A stretch of 64,000 nucleotides of DNA from Phalacrocorax aristotelis. Its lineage: Eukaryota; Chordata; Aves; Suliformes; Phalacrocoracidae. Positions 50,348 through 64,000 of this stretch are shown here, piece by piece; the stretch's first letter is position 1; each line of letters opens with the position of its first letter. The stretch is taken from the NCBI RefSeq assembly GCF_949628215.1, contig NC_134277.1, forward strand, positions 93,609,963 through 93,673,962, written 5' to 3'. The translations under genes were made by a program, and so were the position numbers. Below the pieces are notes generated by a model that saw only the letters and a program-made list of their open reading frames with translations, was not told where the DNA came from and searched no databases.

Positions 50348-53300
50348 GATCTCTCCTTGTGGTTCTGGAAAAGAGGAGTGAAAAAAGAAAAAAAAATATT
50401 ACATTCTTCTCACATATTCTCAGTTGCAGAATGCATGGGATAACGTGTGACTGGCTTTTCCTTCATTTCAATAAAACCTTTCTGGTTGTGTCTAAGGCTT
50501 TTAATGAATGTTCTTCAGTGCAGGGTTGGATCTCAGAAGCAAATGACTCAAAGTCATATGTGAGACACTTCCTAAACTATGTCTTCCTGCCTTGTTCATT
50601 CCAGGTTAGAGCAGAACGCAAAATATAGGCATTGTTTAAGCAGTTCAGGAATTTGCATTCAAGTGCAATATCAGATTAATCCAATCCCCATCCTGTCAGC
50701 ATCAAAACAGGCAACCTCCTCCTTTCTCAGTGCAAGAGTTTTGGACTACTTAGCTCTAAGCCACACAAATAGAAGGTCTCAGGTTCTGCCTTGTTGTTTC
50801 CTGACATTCAGTTGCAATAACTTTGGAAAAAAAGCAGTCCTCTTCACCCCACTACAATGTCTCTTTAAAACTTCTGAAAGGAGTTGCTTATGTTAAAATG
50901 TAGAAGATATTAAATGGCAGAAGGAATATAACAGAGTCTGGGCAACAAAATGGTCATCTATGAACTGCAGCCTTCGTAAGCAACAATCATGGAAGCAAAG
51001 AAGTTTTGTCCAGAAATCCTTGCCATATACTGGGTTGACTGCCTCCAAGGAGCTAGTGTTTCCCTGATCACTGTCAGTCACTGAGTGCCGATAAGGAAGA
51101 TGGTTTTTTCCAATTTCCTTCACTGGGTTGCTTTGTTGGGGTCATTTGTTGTTAGGTCTTCTGAATGTTTATTTATTCAGGCATTTATTTGTCATTGCAG
51201 TTGTGGGAAGGAAGAAAAGGAAAAGGGAAGAAGAATCTTTGATGAGTCTCTTGACTAGAAATAGTTGTCTCCAGATGGAAGTGAGTAAGGCTGTTTAGCA
51301 TGGGGAGCTGGGGTGAAAAGACAGACAGACAGTGTTAGGTCAGAGAGAGAAATTGCAACTATTTTTCCTTAGAAAGATGCCTTTTAAAAATGAGAGAGTA
51401 GCAATACTAAAGCTGCCTAGAAGCATCTCAAGGACTAAGATTTGGAGAGCAGGGAGCTCCAAAGGCAGCCAGAGGCTGGAACTTTGTATCAGTGAGGGAA
51501 TCTTGTCAATATAAAACAGTCCCTTCATTAGTTGTTATGAGAAAAGGAAAGATATGAGAAAGAAGAATGAAGTCTTTCAAATAATACAGTGACCAAATTA
51601 AATAGTTACTAAACCCCAAAAATATCACTAACCAAAGCAAGGCATTTAGAAGAAATAGGGAACCGGTTATATTTAGAATTTAGACTTCGAAACATAAATT
51701 CTCAGGTCTTTGAATGACTATATACTTCAGCCAGTTTCCGCTCAGTTAGGCAAGGGACTTTAACTATAATAAGAGAGAATTTTTTAGCTGGTAGGACGTT
51801 TTTCAGTGTCAAATTCTCCGCTTAGAATCTGTTCTGAAGCTGATTTTGTAGTGACAAATGGCAGGCATCATGAATTGCCTCCCATACTGCTATCACATGG
51901 GGTTCAACTTTTCTTCAGAGTCATTCTGAGTAGTGATAATGATGGTGTTAAATAGCATGGGGGAAATCACTAAAATGGCCTCATACAGACAAGGGTGAAA
52001 ATGCATAAAAGGGAGGATTACAGACTCTGTAAAATAGGGGAAAAAAGATTGGTAGTTCTGTGGAGAAGGGAGAAAAAGCAGAAGACAAGGAAAATTCTGA
52101 TAACAATAAACCTATTAACAGCATCTTGGAACAGAAAAAAAAAATACCCAAAATATTTGAGTTTATTTGATGAGAAAGTTGATTAGCTCAACAGTCAACT
52201 GCCTCTGTGGCACTAGTTAAACTATATGACACGCAAAGGAAGACAGAGATAAAAAGAAAGCACTCTTCATCACTTGCTCAATTCTGCATGGTAAAAGGAA
52301 CAGAAATTATTATATAAAACTCTACCTACTACCAATAAAATCAACATAAGTATATTGATCTGGCTAAACCTCTGTGTCACACCTCTCTCCAGTTATTTTG
52401 TGCATGCTAAATTGGAAATCACACCATGCAATTAATTGTACTTTAAATTTGCCCACATACTAGAAAACTTTAACACTTTCTAAATGTATTTTTATCTCAT
52501 TAGAAAATGTATCTATGTGTCATTTCTGTATACTGAACCATAAGGTTACTTGTTTCTTTTCCTTGTGTAAAGAGAAAACTGAGAGAAGGTATGATGGAGG
52601 AAAATACAAGTGGCATAAAGTAAGATGGATTGAAATTGTTTTCTAGTGCAGGAAACAGGAGGTGTCTGATTAAGCCAGTATGAACACATTTCAAGACAAA
52701 CAAGAATAGGTGCAAAAGACCTTGCCAAAACTGATGTGGATCCTGGAATTTCATGTAGGTTGATTGGGAGACTAAAAAGGTTTATGGCGGAGAAATTCGT
52801 TGTGGGTTACAAATATATGGAACCATGGAGAGTCAGGAGATTTTTGAAGTGAAAATAGCTGGAGGTTTAAATTAGCATTAGGCAGAAGTATCGTATTATA
52901 ACCTTGTCCTACTCTTCCTTTTTCCAAACCGTTCATCAACCGGATGCTGTTGGATACAATACACAACTCAGCCTTTCGCTTGAGCCACTACAGGTGTTAA
53001 AACTGTATTAAATTCTCTAACTGCTGTCACCTACTGATGTCCCCAAGTGAATACTGTAAATGAGTCTTCAAAGCTATTTGACTCTATTAACTTTATACAG
53101 TCTAAGTAACTACACCGGAATTCTTAAGAGGTTTTAACAACCTGCAACCTTTCCTTCTATTCCTACAGGTTTCATAAGGAAGATTTATTTATCTATTGCA
53201 TTTTTGATGTTTTACCTAAAACATCTATAGCAACCATATTTCCTTCTGCCTGTCTCTTCTGACAATGGTTTCCACCCCTGTTATTCCTACCACTCTCATC

Positions 53301-56300
53301 TTCACAGAGATTCTGTCCTATATGCATTGGGTTTTACAGTTGTGCTGAGATCATATTTTGTTCTGCTTTTTTTCTTCTACCTGTAAACTGAAAATTTGCA
53401 ATAAATTTTCAGTCAGGTATCAGCTTTCATTTGTGTACAGTTTTTCTTAGATTCAAATTCTCTTTTTAATCCTGTCCCCTCCATTATTTTGAATCAGTTT
53501 TAGATAGGTAACTGAGGAGAAACTTGCCATTCTCTGCAAAGATAGGAAGAAGTAGAGAAATATTTTAAAGATTTGTGGTCCCCTAGAAAATGCTATAGGT
53601 AAATTTTTAAAAATAAAATAAAGCGAAAAAAAAAAAATCTCCATTTTAAGAGAAAAGTTTTATCTCCATAGTTTTGTTTCCCAACAGCAATTCTTCTATT
53701 GCACATGACTTGTTTAGGGGATATATCCTTGGCCAACACTTAATCTCTTCCTAGTCATATGCATCAAACTGACTATTCAGATAAGATTTTGCTCTGGAAT
53801 GGATTCCAGAAATTTTATCATGTGCATACAAGATAAACTGAGACTGTGCTGAGCAATGGAAATCCATTCAAACTGTTCATGTAGACACAGTCATAGTCTT
53901 CCATTTTATGTACAGAGAAGCGATACTAATTCCTTCATTTTGAAACTTACTTTGTTTAACTGTGCAAATTGCCAATCTCTCAACTTCATTTCTCACATGG
54001 AAAGTTTTCCTCTATACAATATTTTTTCCTATAACTTGATGAGATGAAGTAACACAAAGCTTTCCATTGAATAAGATCATGAACTGTCTTTGGTTGCTTT
54101 CCAGAGTGGTAAATTTGACTTTAGTACCCAATTTGGCTATCTTGCAGTCCATCATTGGCCATATATCACATCTTTATTTTTCTTTCTTTATTAATACTGT
54201 TTCCTATTAATAATAATAATGATTTACATTCATATAGTCCTTTCTCTTATGCAGTCCAAATGTACTTTACAAACTATACATTAGAATCACTTTATCCTGC
54301 ACTAAATTTTATGCACATGTCAGCTGAAACATAACTGTCTAGTAACATTCTGCAACACCTTCACAGTGGTTTAAAACAGAAGATCAACACATTAAGGTGA
54401 AGATGCAAGAATAAGTTTTCAAATATACACAATCCAAGTAGCTAAATTAGAATAATGGTCAGTGCACTACTTTTACTCTTACAGAGTACAAAGGAAAATT
54501 TATTAGTCAATAATAGGCAGAAGATTTCATATAATTTGACTTCTTACTTTTACGGCTTACCATTTATTAAACAGATCATTGTTTCAGAGCAAACATTTAC
54601 CACTCATTTATAAGATAACATACTTATTTCCTTCCAGAAATAAGGAATAAGGTTAGAAAATTATTATGGCATTAAGATACTGCCTTATGGTAACTGAAAA
54701 CACAGACATTCTGGCAACAGTGGTACAGCACTGGTTCCAGAACAAACCCAGCCTTCAATATTCAGTGTTGGAGTGGCAGGCATGGCTTGTTTCCATCAGC
54801 ATCTCCTTAACTGTAAGATCAGAATGAGTGGATATTTGTTTAATACTACATTAATACCTATAGCCCTGGGTCATACAACACCTACCTGTATACCTGTATA
54901 AAGCTACATCACCTTCACTGACAGCACCCAACTGTATATATTATGGAAACTCAGAGTTGCTTACTAGATTGTTTCTAACTCATGAAGAATCCAAATCAGT
55001 TGTAATACCAATATACTATTAATAAAAATCAATTAAGTTCACCACCTGAAGAAGCAGCTATAACAGTTTACTCTTCTATCTTAAAAACCACACAATCTTT
55101 TACATAAAATAATCCTAAAATATTGGATTTCTCAAAAGAGAAAAAAATTCTTCAAAAAACATAATCCAGAAAAATTACAATCAACACAATTTTTTCTGCT
55201 TTCTACTTTGTGCAATACTATGGCTTAATAACACCTATCCATTTACTGCTCTAAATTTATCTTTTATTTCTGTATCCATCTACATGTACAGCTAGACCAG
55301 AAATGGTTCAATGAACACAGTGTGCACTATATGGCGAAGGCTCTTCTAAGTCATTATTTACCTGCACAACTTTCTTAGCTCAAAGCCCTTTTTCTACAGT
55401 GTTCTTTTTCTTTTAGCACTATTATACTAAATGTGACTAGAGAGCTTCTTTCATTACAGGCTTTTAGAAGCAGATTAGACAGTTATCAGCAAGTTTTTTG
55501 TACAATTCATCCTGTATTGGAGCAGAGGAATGAACTCAGTGACTCTCAAGGTCCCTTTGTCCTACACACTAGGCTTTTACAAAAGTTCACTACAAAGTCA
55601 AATGTTAGAGATGACTTTGACAACTTTGGGCATGAAGCAATGCCATATCTTATCAATGATAGCTTTTTCAACCAATTGCAAACTATATAGGATTAAGCAA
55701 CACAACAGTGATTATTCTAATTCATATTTTTAAAGTCTTTTATGTCTTTTGTCATTATAGCATAAGTTGTCAAAGAGATGATGATAATAGATATTGCAAA
55801 TACATTTAAAAATATATTTGGACACATACATACATTACAGACTATCAGACAGCAATGTGTAATCTAAGTTGTCAAATGTGTTTTGAAAGCTATGTTTATA
55901 GCCCAGAGAGCTGTTCAGTGATTTGTTGAAGGGCAGACATCTGGATCATTATAGTATCTGTATGAACAAAAAATAGACAGTTGATTTCACAGCCATTTTT
56001 GACCTCTCTGAATAATTTCAATCTGACTATGCAAAAACTCTTCCCCAAGCAGACAACAGCATTGTACCCATGTCAATTATTGTAGGCAGTCAATGTATGG
56101 CTGCTGAATAAGTGATTCAGTCCTTACAGAATTGGTATTTAGATCTGGCATCTGTTTTTCTTGGCTTCTTTCTCTGCTGATTCTGCCAGCCTCTTAATCT
56201 ACCTCCCTTTCTTTCTCTTACATGCATAGACATTTTTCATTTGCCTCTCAATTTTCTGCAGCAAGCAACAGTTTGACCTGTCTGCTTTTTTGTGATCATG

Positions 56301-59300
56301 TTTTTTCAGATGCAGCGTGCAACTCATTCTATAATTCCAACAAGGATGTTTCAAGTTTCAACATATTGTATGATTTTGGTTCCCTCTGCCATTGCTCCAC
56401 ACACAAAGGAGTGGGAGGCAAAATACAAGAAGGTCTGAATGCACTGTAGAAGGTACTATACTTGGGTAACAATAAGAATTTTTCCTCCTAAGTGCATATT
56501 CCTTAAACTTATGGTTAAAAAGTGTTAGGACACCATAAAAGACATTCAAATCCTAAAGCTTCAAAACTAGAAAGGATGTAGAAACATCAAAAGACTTGTT
56601 GATATTAGGTTTCTAGCAGGGTTTTCACAGCCATTTCATCACTTCCTTCTCTTTAATTTAAAGAAAGGGCCATTTCATCTATATGTACCCTGGGAACCTA
56701 AACAGCTGTCAAACTTAGACCCACCAGCTGCCTAAATGTCTACAGTCAATGCCAAATCTATCCACAGTACAGAACAATATGAGGTAACACAACTCAGTAC
56801 AGTGTAATACTACTTAAAACTGCACAGAATCTAGCAATCTCCTCTGTAATGAATGCAGCTTCAGGCACAGTAGTTCAAAATGTCAACACATCAATAGTGG
56901 CCAAGGTCAGAGACAAAATACAGGACTAAAAGGCCCTCAGCTCTCACCCTGAAGGGCATTTCTAATGTTAATCCAGAACTCTAACTAGGTAGCCTGACAA
57001 AAAAACCTCACTCAAATAACCAGTTAAGATCACTAAATTGAATAGATGCCAGCCATCGTGTGGAACAACCCATATCATATGGCAGCTGTATTCACTGTTC
57101 ACTTTAGTATTACCAAGCAAAATATTTGCATGCAATGTAAACAGAAAGAGAAGACAGTTCAAAATGAAGTCCTTAGAAGTGGAAAACAGAAGAAAGATTG
57201 GTAACGATGACCATTAAGATCAACATTTTCTACACAGATGTATATGCAGGTGGCTTACAGCCATGTTTTTGGGAGGGATTTTGGAGAAGGTTGAGGCACT
57301 GTTTCCCTTAATAATGAGAGGACAGAACAGAATTTCTAGAGGTATCTGTTTTGCAAGGATCTTGTGTAATCATTATTCCAATGCTATTAAGCTCTTGTCA
57401 CCACCAATAGCAACAAAAAACCACTTTGAGATAAATAAAATCTTAAGAGATTTAGGAGGGTGACTTTAATGACCTATTTTGTTGCTACTCATCTGGCATT
57501 GATTCAAGAAAGGTCACGAAACACTTGAAAAAATGCTTGAGTTTCTGTGGAAACTTTCAATACTATCAGGGCAAAAATTAAAGGAAGTTTTGACCTTTCT
57601 GACTTTTTTAGAGACCTCAGAAAATTATTGTCTCCTCATTTCAGTGGATGCCTACCTTCTGGACTCTTATCCACAAAGAAAAAACCAAAAAAATTCATAA
57701 CCACCAGCAGTATAAAGAGTACATTTTCTTATTTTTACCTCTAGCATTGATACAACTTCACCTAATCAGTCACTTATGCCTTTGACTTTCGCAAGTCTCT
57801 TCCAATTTATAGCATATTATTGAATCCTGAAGTACAAGGCTTGTGAGCCAACTACATAATCTCCTACTAGGCTGCTCAATTAAACACCACAGCTTTTCTA
57901 ATGTGCAAATAAAGATTTTTTTCATTGTTTCAACACTTTCTAACCTGTGCTTCTTTCTCCTATTTAAAGAAGCTGATCTCATTAGCTTACAAATTTAACG
58001 ACATTTGAAATGCCATGCCATTGACTTTCAGCTCTGAAAGTAAAATAGCAGGGTTGACTTTGGGAATCCCATCAAAATCCAATAATCCAGCTTTTAGGTT
58101 CCACATTTTCTCTGCAACTCAGCACATGAAATAATAGAGCCTCTGCAGATGTCCACTTTACACTTCAACATGTAGTAAAAATATGCTTCCCTGCCTGTCC
58201 TTCCCCAGGTAAAATGAACTTGTACTCAACCCAGCAACTTTTCTCTGTGTGTGACCGGTACCCCCTGCTCCTGAATCCTGGTAATATTCTGCCAAGGATT
58301 CCCAAAAGAAAGTGTCTGTTCCCATAGTGTTGGGTGACACTATGTATCTGTCTGTTGCACCTCATCTTTTAACACAGTGGGACATAAATTCCAACATTTC
58401 ATAAAACATTTTATGATCATCAGGACATGCTTTTACAGGAAAGTGGAATAACAGGAGAGGTTGGTAAGAGAGGAGAATCAAGCAGGCAAATAGGTCATTT
58501 GGCTCCACAGACTTAAGAGTTTTCTTCCATCTGCCAAGACGGCAGTTAAATACAATAAAGTTAATCCCTGACAGCATATCTCAGCAACATTTTCCAGAGC
58601 TTTTACATTCCCTTTAATAAAAACATTTTTAAGAGTCATACCATTATTTCTAACTCTCCAAATGAGTTATTCACTGACCTTTACTGACTATGAACAATCC
58701 TAGTAACATTTCAAATGCTGTCAGAATATTTATTTTTTTTTCCAGCACTACTTTTTCCTAATTTTGCTACTGGATATCACATTACAGAAAATGAAACAGG
58801 TAAAAATAATATGCAGAGAATTCTCTTTGAGAAGCTAGATCTTATTCAGAAGACTGTTCCCAAGAGAAATAACATCGAATTCAGGGGAAAGTTTTTATTC
58901 TCTTCAAATATTTCTTTTCTGTATTATATATATTCCCACCACTCTTGCAATTCTGTAAACTATGGACTGAAACTACCTTAGCCTATCATAGACAGTACCC
59001 TGTGAGAAAGAGGGAAGGATCATCATTCTCTTGCTGTTTCCATGTTGTGATATCTTTCTTGTGATATCTTTCTTATGATCTCTCTAACCCCATCACCAGT
59101 GTTATTTATTAAATAACAAGATTAATTAATGAAAACCCAGGGTGTTTCACCTTGGTTAACACTCATAAACCAATATGGTTCTTCTGATGTTTATGGAAGT
59201 TACATATTAAATACATAATTATATTTAAAGAACTCAGGTTTACACAAATAGGCAAAGTTTGCTCTGCCAAGTCACCTTTTTTAATTGAAATGAGTTAAAC

Positions 59301-59633
59301 AGTGCACATTCTAATCAAAGTAAATTTCTTATAATTAGTCAGCAACTTCTACATGTGACAGCAATAGGTGGAATTACTTTACCTGTAAAAATATACTACA
59401 TCTTACTTTGCAATATATCTATAATTTTTTTTTTTCTGTGGTTTAACCAAGAGCAATTTGCCAAAGTGATATTATGGTCTGCGAGTCCCAAGCTATTCCT
59501 CAGCTATAAGCAGGAGTAACCTTGAATCCAGTTGAACAATAACAAATTACAACCTGAGGGTCTCATTCTCTCTTAATCATTTAGAGTTTAGAGTGAGACT
59601 GTCACCTTAAAGACCCAGACTGATTTTAAGCTG
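50348..59633. other. Downstream non-coding DNA, middle part
   Basis: AT-rich, mostly unique sequence with no recognisable exon on either strand. Only short A/T runs and the 14-bp tandem duplication near 59.05 kb stand out, plus one octamer-like ATTTGCAT at 50651-50658. Confidence 0.65.
59047..59074. repeat. 14-bp perfect tandem duplication
   Basis: GTGATATCTTTCTT occurs twice back to back, followed by a partial degenerate third copy (TATGATCTCTCT). Confidence 0.85.
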
Positions 59634-61187
59634 ATTTGCATCTGTTATCTGTGTTGTTTTGTGCAGTGGCAAAACTGCAACACCTGGGTGCTCAGTTGAC
59701 ATGACTGTAAGCAAAGTCTCTCCTAATTTTATTTTATTATTTGGATTTTGCAGACACTCCAGATTTTGATAATATTGACTGCGTATGCCAGCATTAGCTC
59801 AGCCAGTTTATGAGCCTACCTATGACTGTGCATTATGAAGCAGTGACAACGGGGAAGTTCTGCTGAATCACAGGCACTTGTTTTCTTCCATGTCTCTTAC
59901 CAGATTCTTCTTCTTAACAAAGAAATATGCATCTTCTTTGTCATGGTACAAATATAGCTATTTGATTTTTTTAATGTTACTAAACTTACATTATTCCTCT
60001 TATGCTACACGTCCTAACTTTTAGGAGTGCTCTCTATCTTGCACATTCTGCCACCAGATCTATAACACATCTTCTCCAATAATCCCTTCCTGCATCACTT
60101 TTTTTCTCTCATTTGCATAGTGCTCAAAGATAAAACTGTTTTGCTCCATTGGATTTGCATATTTTAAGTTTAACTTGATTAGTTAAATTGATATTTTGCT
60201 GCTAAATCTGAATGATTACAATCAATCACAGCAAGAATGATATTCATTTTTTCCCTAGTGTTCTTGAAGTTCAACAAGTCCTACTGCAGCAATTAGCTGG
60301 TATGCTCCTCTTTCAGCCTTTTGATAATTAGCTAGCATTTCAGGTTTTTTAAGCAACAAACAGGCTCTTAAGGCAAAAAGTCCACTGTGCATTCACAAAA
60401 GCTTCCTGCCTGTCTCCTTCTGAAACCCTGAAAAGCTCTTCTGTGTTGTTTTATGAAAAAGGAAGTACCATGAACATCGGTAATAAACAATAATTATTTA
60501 TTTGAAGTAACTGCCTACAGATATAGTAGTAGGATGCCACCAGTTCTTCTTTTACTGCCTTCCACTTTCTGCGGAAATGGAGTCCAAGTGGGCTATAAAA
60601 ATTAGTGTGGTATTTCCTGAACAGGAGCATAAATAGAAAAAGCAGGAGATTTCCTTAGCTGTAAACAGAACTCTGGAATTTATTTTTTTTAACTAGTAAT
60701 AATCAGTTCAGGATCTATAAATACATTTATTTAATTTAAACAGTGTGTATTATATTGCAATAGAAGAAGCAAAATACTCAACTTATTGCTATACTTTGCT
60801 AGAGTGAGCATCTTCTACAGAAATGCTTAACCAGATCATACTTCCATAAGAATGACACCTTCCATAACCTATGGCACCTGTCAGTGTCATTGTGGAGGAG
60901 GGCTTGGAAGAGGCAAATGGGCTACCATTTCAGGACCTACAATTACAGAGAACCTGGGAGTAAGACATAGCTAAAGAAATTCAACCTAGTTGCATGCATT
61001 GACTCTCTCACATGAGATTTTGGGGAAGATTTTAATTTCTTATGGGTAGCGCATGGTGAAAAAATAAAAATAAAATTTCTTGAAGGAGATAATTTAGTTA
61101 TTTGATATTAGCATTGAGTTTACATATGGTAATCAAGTTCTAGAAAATATTCAAACTTTGCAAGTGGAAAAAGACATCAATTTGCAT
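59634..61187. promoter_or_regulatory. Candidate enhancer: cluster of four octamer motifs
   Basis: ATTTGCAT (POU-factor octamer) occurs at 59634-59641, 60111-60118, 60153-60160 and 61180-61187, all on the + strand. A CAATCAATCA word at 60219-60228 resembles PBX/HOX or CUT-type sites, and TTAATCAT is nearby at about 59573. The inference is from motif density only; no conservation or chromatin data are available. Confidence 0.3.
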
Positions 61188-64000
61188 CCAGTGTGTAAAA
61201 ATTCAGAACTATTTAATAATTTTAATACACCTATGCTACCCTTTCTAGCAGAATGGTGAAAACCCTGAGGGGCAGAAAACTGATGTTTTGTTGGACAACA
61301 AAATGTGGTGTGGTGTGCTGAATTTCAGCATTAAAAGCCAACTGAAGATAACACAGGAGCCACTTATTAATAAAGACTGAATGGTATTTCTGTGATAACT
61401 TAGTCTAATTTTAATTTAGAAAACTTGCTTAAATTAATTATTGTTTAAACTAAGGCATGTCTTCTTAAGAAAGAAAAAGGAAGATATAATCTTGATAACA
61501 AAAGAGCTAGTGACCGCAGTGTTTAGGGAAGACGTGATCTACAGTCTAAAACCTCATGCATTTTATTTCTAGGATACCTATGTCAAATTTTATTTTTATA
61601 GGCATTGTGCCTCCTTTTTATATCATCTCAGATTTTAGGATTTGAGAGGGAAGAAGAAATTGAGGAAGCCTCTAAGGTCCAAGACATTAAGAATTAATAA
61701 ATACATAAAAGAATATCTCCCAATTATATTAACAAACTTATCTATTCAAAATAGAAAACAAACAGATACTATCTCATCACTTTGAGAGAACTGCTAAGGA
61801 AGTTATAGCTTCATTCTTTATCAGTTAAAATGTGAACAGCTTTATATGAAGCTTCACTTAAAAGCATACTTTACAGATCAGTTTAAAAGTGTGAAAGACA
61901 TGAATTACCGGCACAACCCATATGGAAACAATTTCAAATGGTTCAGGTCACTCACTGTCCAGTATATTCTCCAGCTGTGCAAGGTTTACAAGATGCTAGC
62001 TGGTCTTTTTTAGCACGGTTCCAGCTCTGTACCATAACTCCATTCTTTTACTGTTGACATCACATACGAAATCAAGGGCAGTCACTATTGAGGGATTATT
62101 ATAGGAGCCCAAGGCTAAGCAGATATATCTTAAGAAAAACAAAATACTTGAGTGGATATCAAAGAATTTATTCCAGTATTTGAGCAGTGAAATTTAGTTT
62201 GGTAACTGCTATTGCTCAAGAGTAATATCTGCCAGTACAGTCACAGCGAATATCCAAGGTGTATCCAGCTTTATGCAACAGAGAGCACATAGAACAATTC
62301 CATAGATCACCTTTCCTCTCCCCCAAGTTCTTCCTCATCTCAAACATTTAAAAACATGTAAACAACTACAGCCAAAGAAAAAGTTTACGCACAGAAGCAC
62401 AAAGTGTTTTCAGAAATTTTTTTTACATGCTTTGCATGTAAGCTATACATTTGCTTAAAACTGCTCTTCTTCTAACTAGTTGCACCCATATATGTTTCAT
62501 CTTTCTTTGCTGCAAAAGATTTTATTATGAATAACAGCTCTGCCACATTCTATTCAACGTGGCAACATTCTAAATTCTAGAGACAAGAAACGCTGGCGCT
62601 TTCCTGACAACCTATTCATAGGAAGTTCCCTGTACTTTTACATTTTTACTGTGAAGAACAATTAACCCTTTGCATTGGAGTATGAATTCTCAAGAACAGG
62701 ATCTCCCCCTCGATAGTTAGGTTTCCCAAACTTATTCTGACAGTTCTCTTCTTTTGGAAGAATTTGTAATATTTTATAGAAGACATACCCAGTCTGAATG
62801 GAACTACTGGTATCTCACAGGTTTTGCAGGCAGCATCATCTTACCCACAGTCCACTAAATGCATTCGTGGTCATTGTCAGCATTCTGCTACTGGTAAGTA
62901 GCTAAGTATCTACTTCTTAGGTCCCATACTTCCCTTGTGTTCATCAGCATATCTAACTGGTCCACTTACTTATGTAGAACAGAGGAATAATTGCTTTTGT
63001 GGTTGATAATTTTGCCTGTTTTTCTAGGAAGAAAACTCTATGTTGATGTTCCACTAACAGCTGCAATTATGAAATCAAAACCACGTCTCCTAAAAAATAG
63101 GAACCTTTTTAGGTTTTCCTTCTACTCCTGTAGGGCTCCCTTTAAGAATAACAATACAAACTGGTAGTAACAGCTGCCTGACTATGAATCGCAGGCACTA
63201 GCCCAATGGAAAAAGGCTGCAACGTTTAGCAAAGCCAGCTTGCAGATGGTGATTAGTGAGCTGCTTCTGCAGAGGTATGGGCTACATTGCAATGCAACTG
63301 CGATGACTCAGGGCCTTTCATGATGGTTTGTTTTCCCATCCGAAAATTCTGTAACAGCCAGTTGTCATTACATATGTGCAAAGTGGAAAGATCCCACAAG
63401 TTTAGGCTAGTTCTGCAATTCCAGAAGCTGGTATTCAAAAGGGTATGGGTAATAACTGCTTCACTTATTACATCAACCCCAATTTTAATTAATATACTGC
63501 ATTTGTCTTGAGGCTTCAACATACTTCCCCAATGTAGAAAGATCTAAAATGTTCCCTAAATCTTCTCTGACTGCCTAATGATTGTCCCTAGTCTATCCAA
63601 TGGTTCCATGGTTCAGCTAACGTATATGATCTCGCAGTAAAAACTAGTTTGCAGGCTTTCAAGATCATTGTGTGATACTATGGTAAAATCACTTCAGCTT
63701 TTAAGGTGTGAGGGGAAGATATGGTGTCTTCCATTTTACCCACCAAAAAAAAACCCCCTTATTCTGCACAGCACAGGAAACCTATGTTATCTTTCTGTAG
63801 GTGGCAGATCCTCATACTGTCAGTTACTGCAGTAGGGCTTGTGTACAGATGACAGTGCCTATCTACGTATGTATAGGAAGGAAACAACACAGATGAGTCC
63901 GTGTGTAAAACATGAGAATGAACTCACAGACATCAGTCAACAAGAAAGTATAGCCTGTAGTGTCAATATACTCACTGATATTGAGAAGGAGCACAATTCT
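61188..64000. other. Distal non-coding DNA to window end
   Basis: AT-rich sequence without recognisable genes, RNA genes or interspersed repeats. Overlapping open frames near 63253-63522 on both strands have no recognisable features and are treated as chance. Confidence 0.6.

Noticed and set aside
39086..64000. Search for the neighbouring genes expected from mammalian synteny (such as SEC61G or EGFR)
   Set aside because: No exon of either gene or any other was recognisable; the next gene must lie outside the window.
1..64000. Search for tRNA, rRNA, CRISPR arrays, operons or a novel multi-gene system
   Set aside because: No such structure was seen. The sequence is an ordinary single-gene vertebrate region, and claiming a new system would not be supported.

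Overview
This window is vertebrate nuclear DNA, most likely from a bird. One long gene with GT-AG introns lies in otherwise AT-rich, gene-poor sequence. The clearest interspersed repeats are a 5'-truncated CR1 LINE with the avian-type 3' end (repeated ATTCTATGA-like motif) and a solo LTR that resembles a long avian endogenous-retrovirus LTR. The species cannot be named from the sequence. There is no sign of bacterial organisation: no operons, no dense ORFs and no CRISPR array.

The only protein-coding gene I can support is VSTM2A (V-set and transmembrane domain containing 2A), on the + strand. Its complete coding sequence is split over five exons: 13583-13661, 16135-16301, 17185-17235, 20638-20974 and 37835-37911. 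Together they give 711 nt, a 236-residue protein with a signal peptide, one V-set immunoglobulin domain and a hydrophobic C-terminal tail. All splice sites are GT-AG and all phases join. A second acceptor in the last exon (AG at 37955-37956) opens a different in-frame ending (37957-38045), which predicts a 240-residue isoform with a hydrophilic, basic tail. The probable 3' UTR runs to about 39080, where an ATTAAA hexamer is followed by a GU-rich stretch.

Layout: 1 to about 12.9 kb is upstream non-coding DNA with simple repeats. About 12.96-13.58 kb is the probable promoter and 5' UTR. 13.58-39.1 kb is VSTM2A, with two GC/CpG-rich blocks: intron 1 at 14.26-14.79 kb, including a C-rich minisatellite, and intron 2 through exon 3 to intron 3 at 16.86-17.56 kb. 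39.1-64 kb is downstream non-coding DNA holding the CR1 copy (about 47.16-47.76 kb), the solo LTR (about 49.59-50.35 kb) and a cluster of octamer-like motifs near 59.6-61.2 kb that may mark an enhancer.

I found no novel multi-gene system. The observations most worth checking are the alternative C-terminal acceptor, the frame-neutral 51-nt exon 3 next to a weak exon-2 donor and a G-quadruplex motif, and the octamer cluster.
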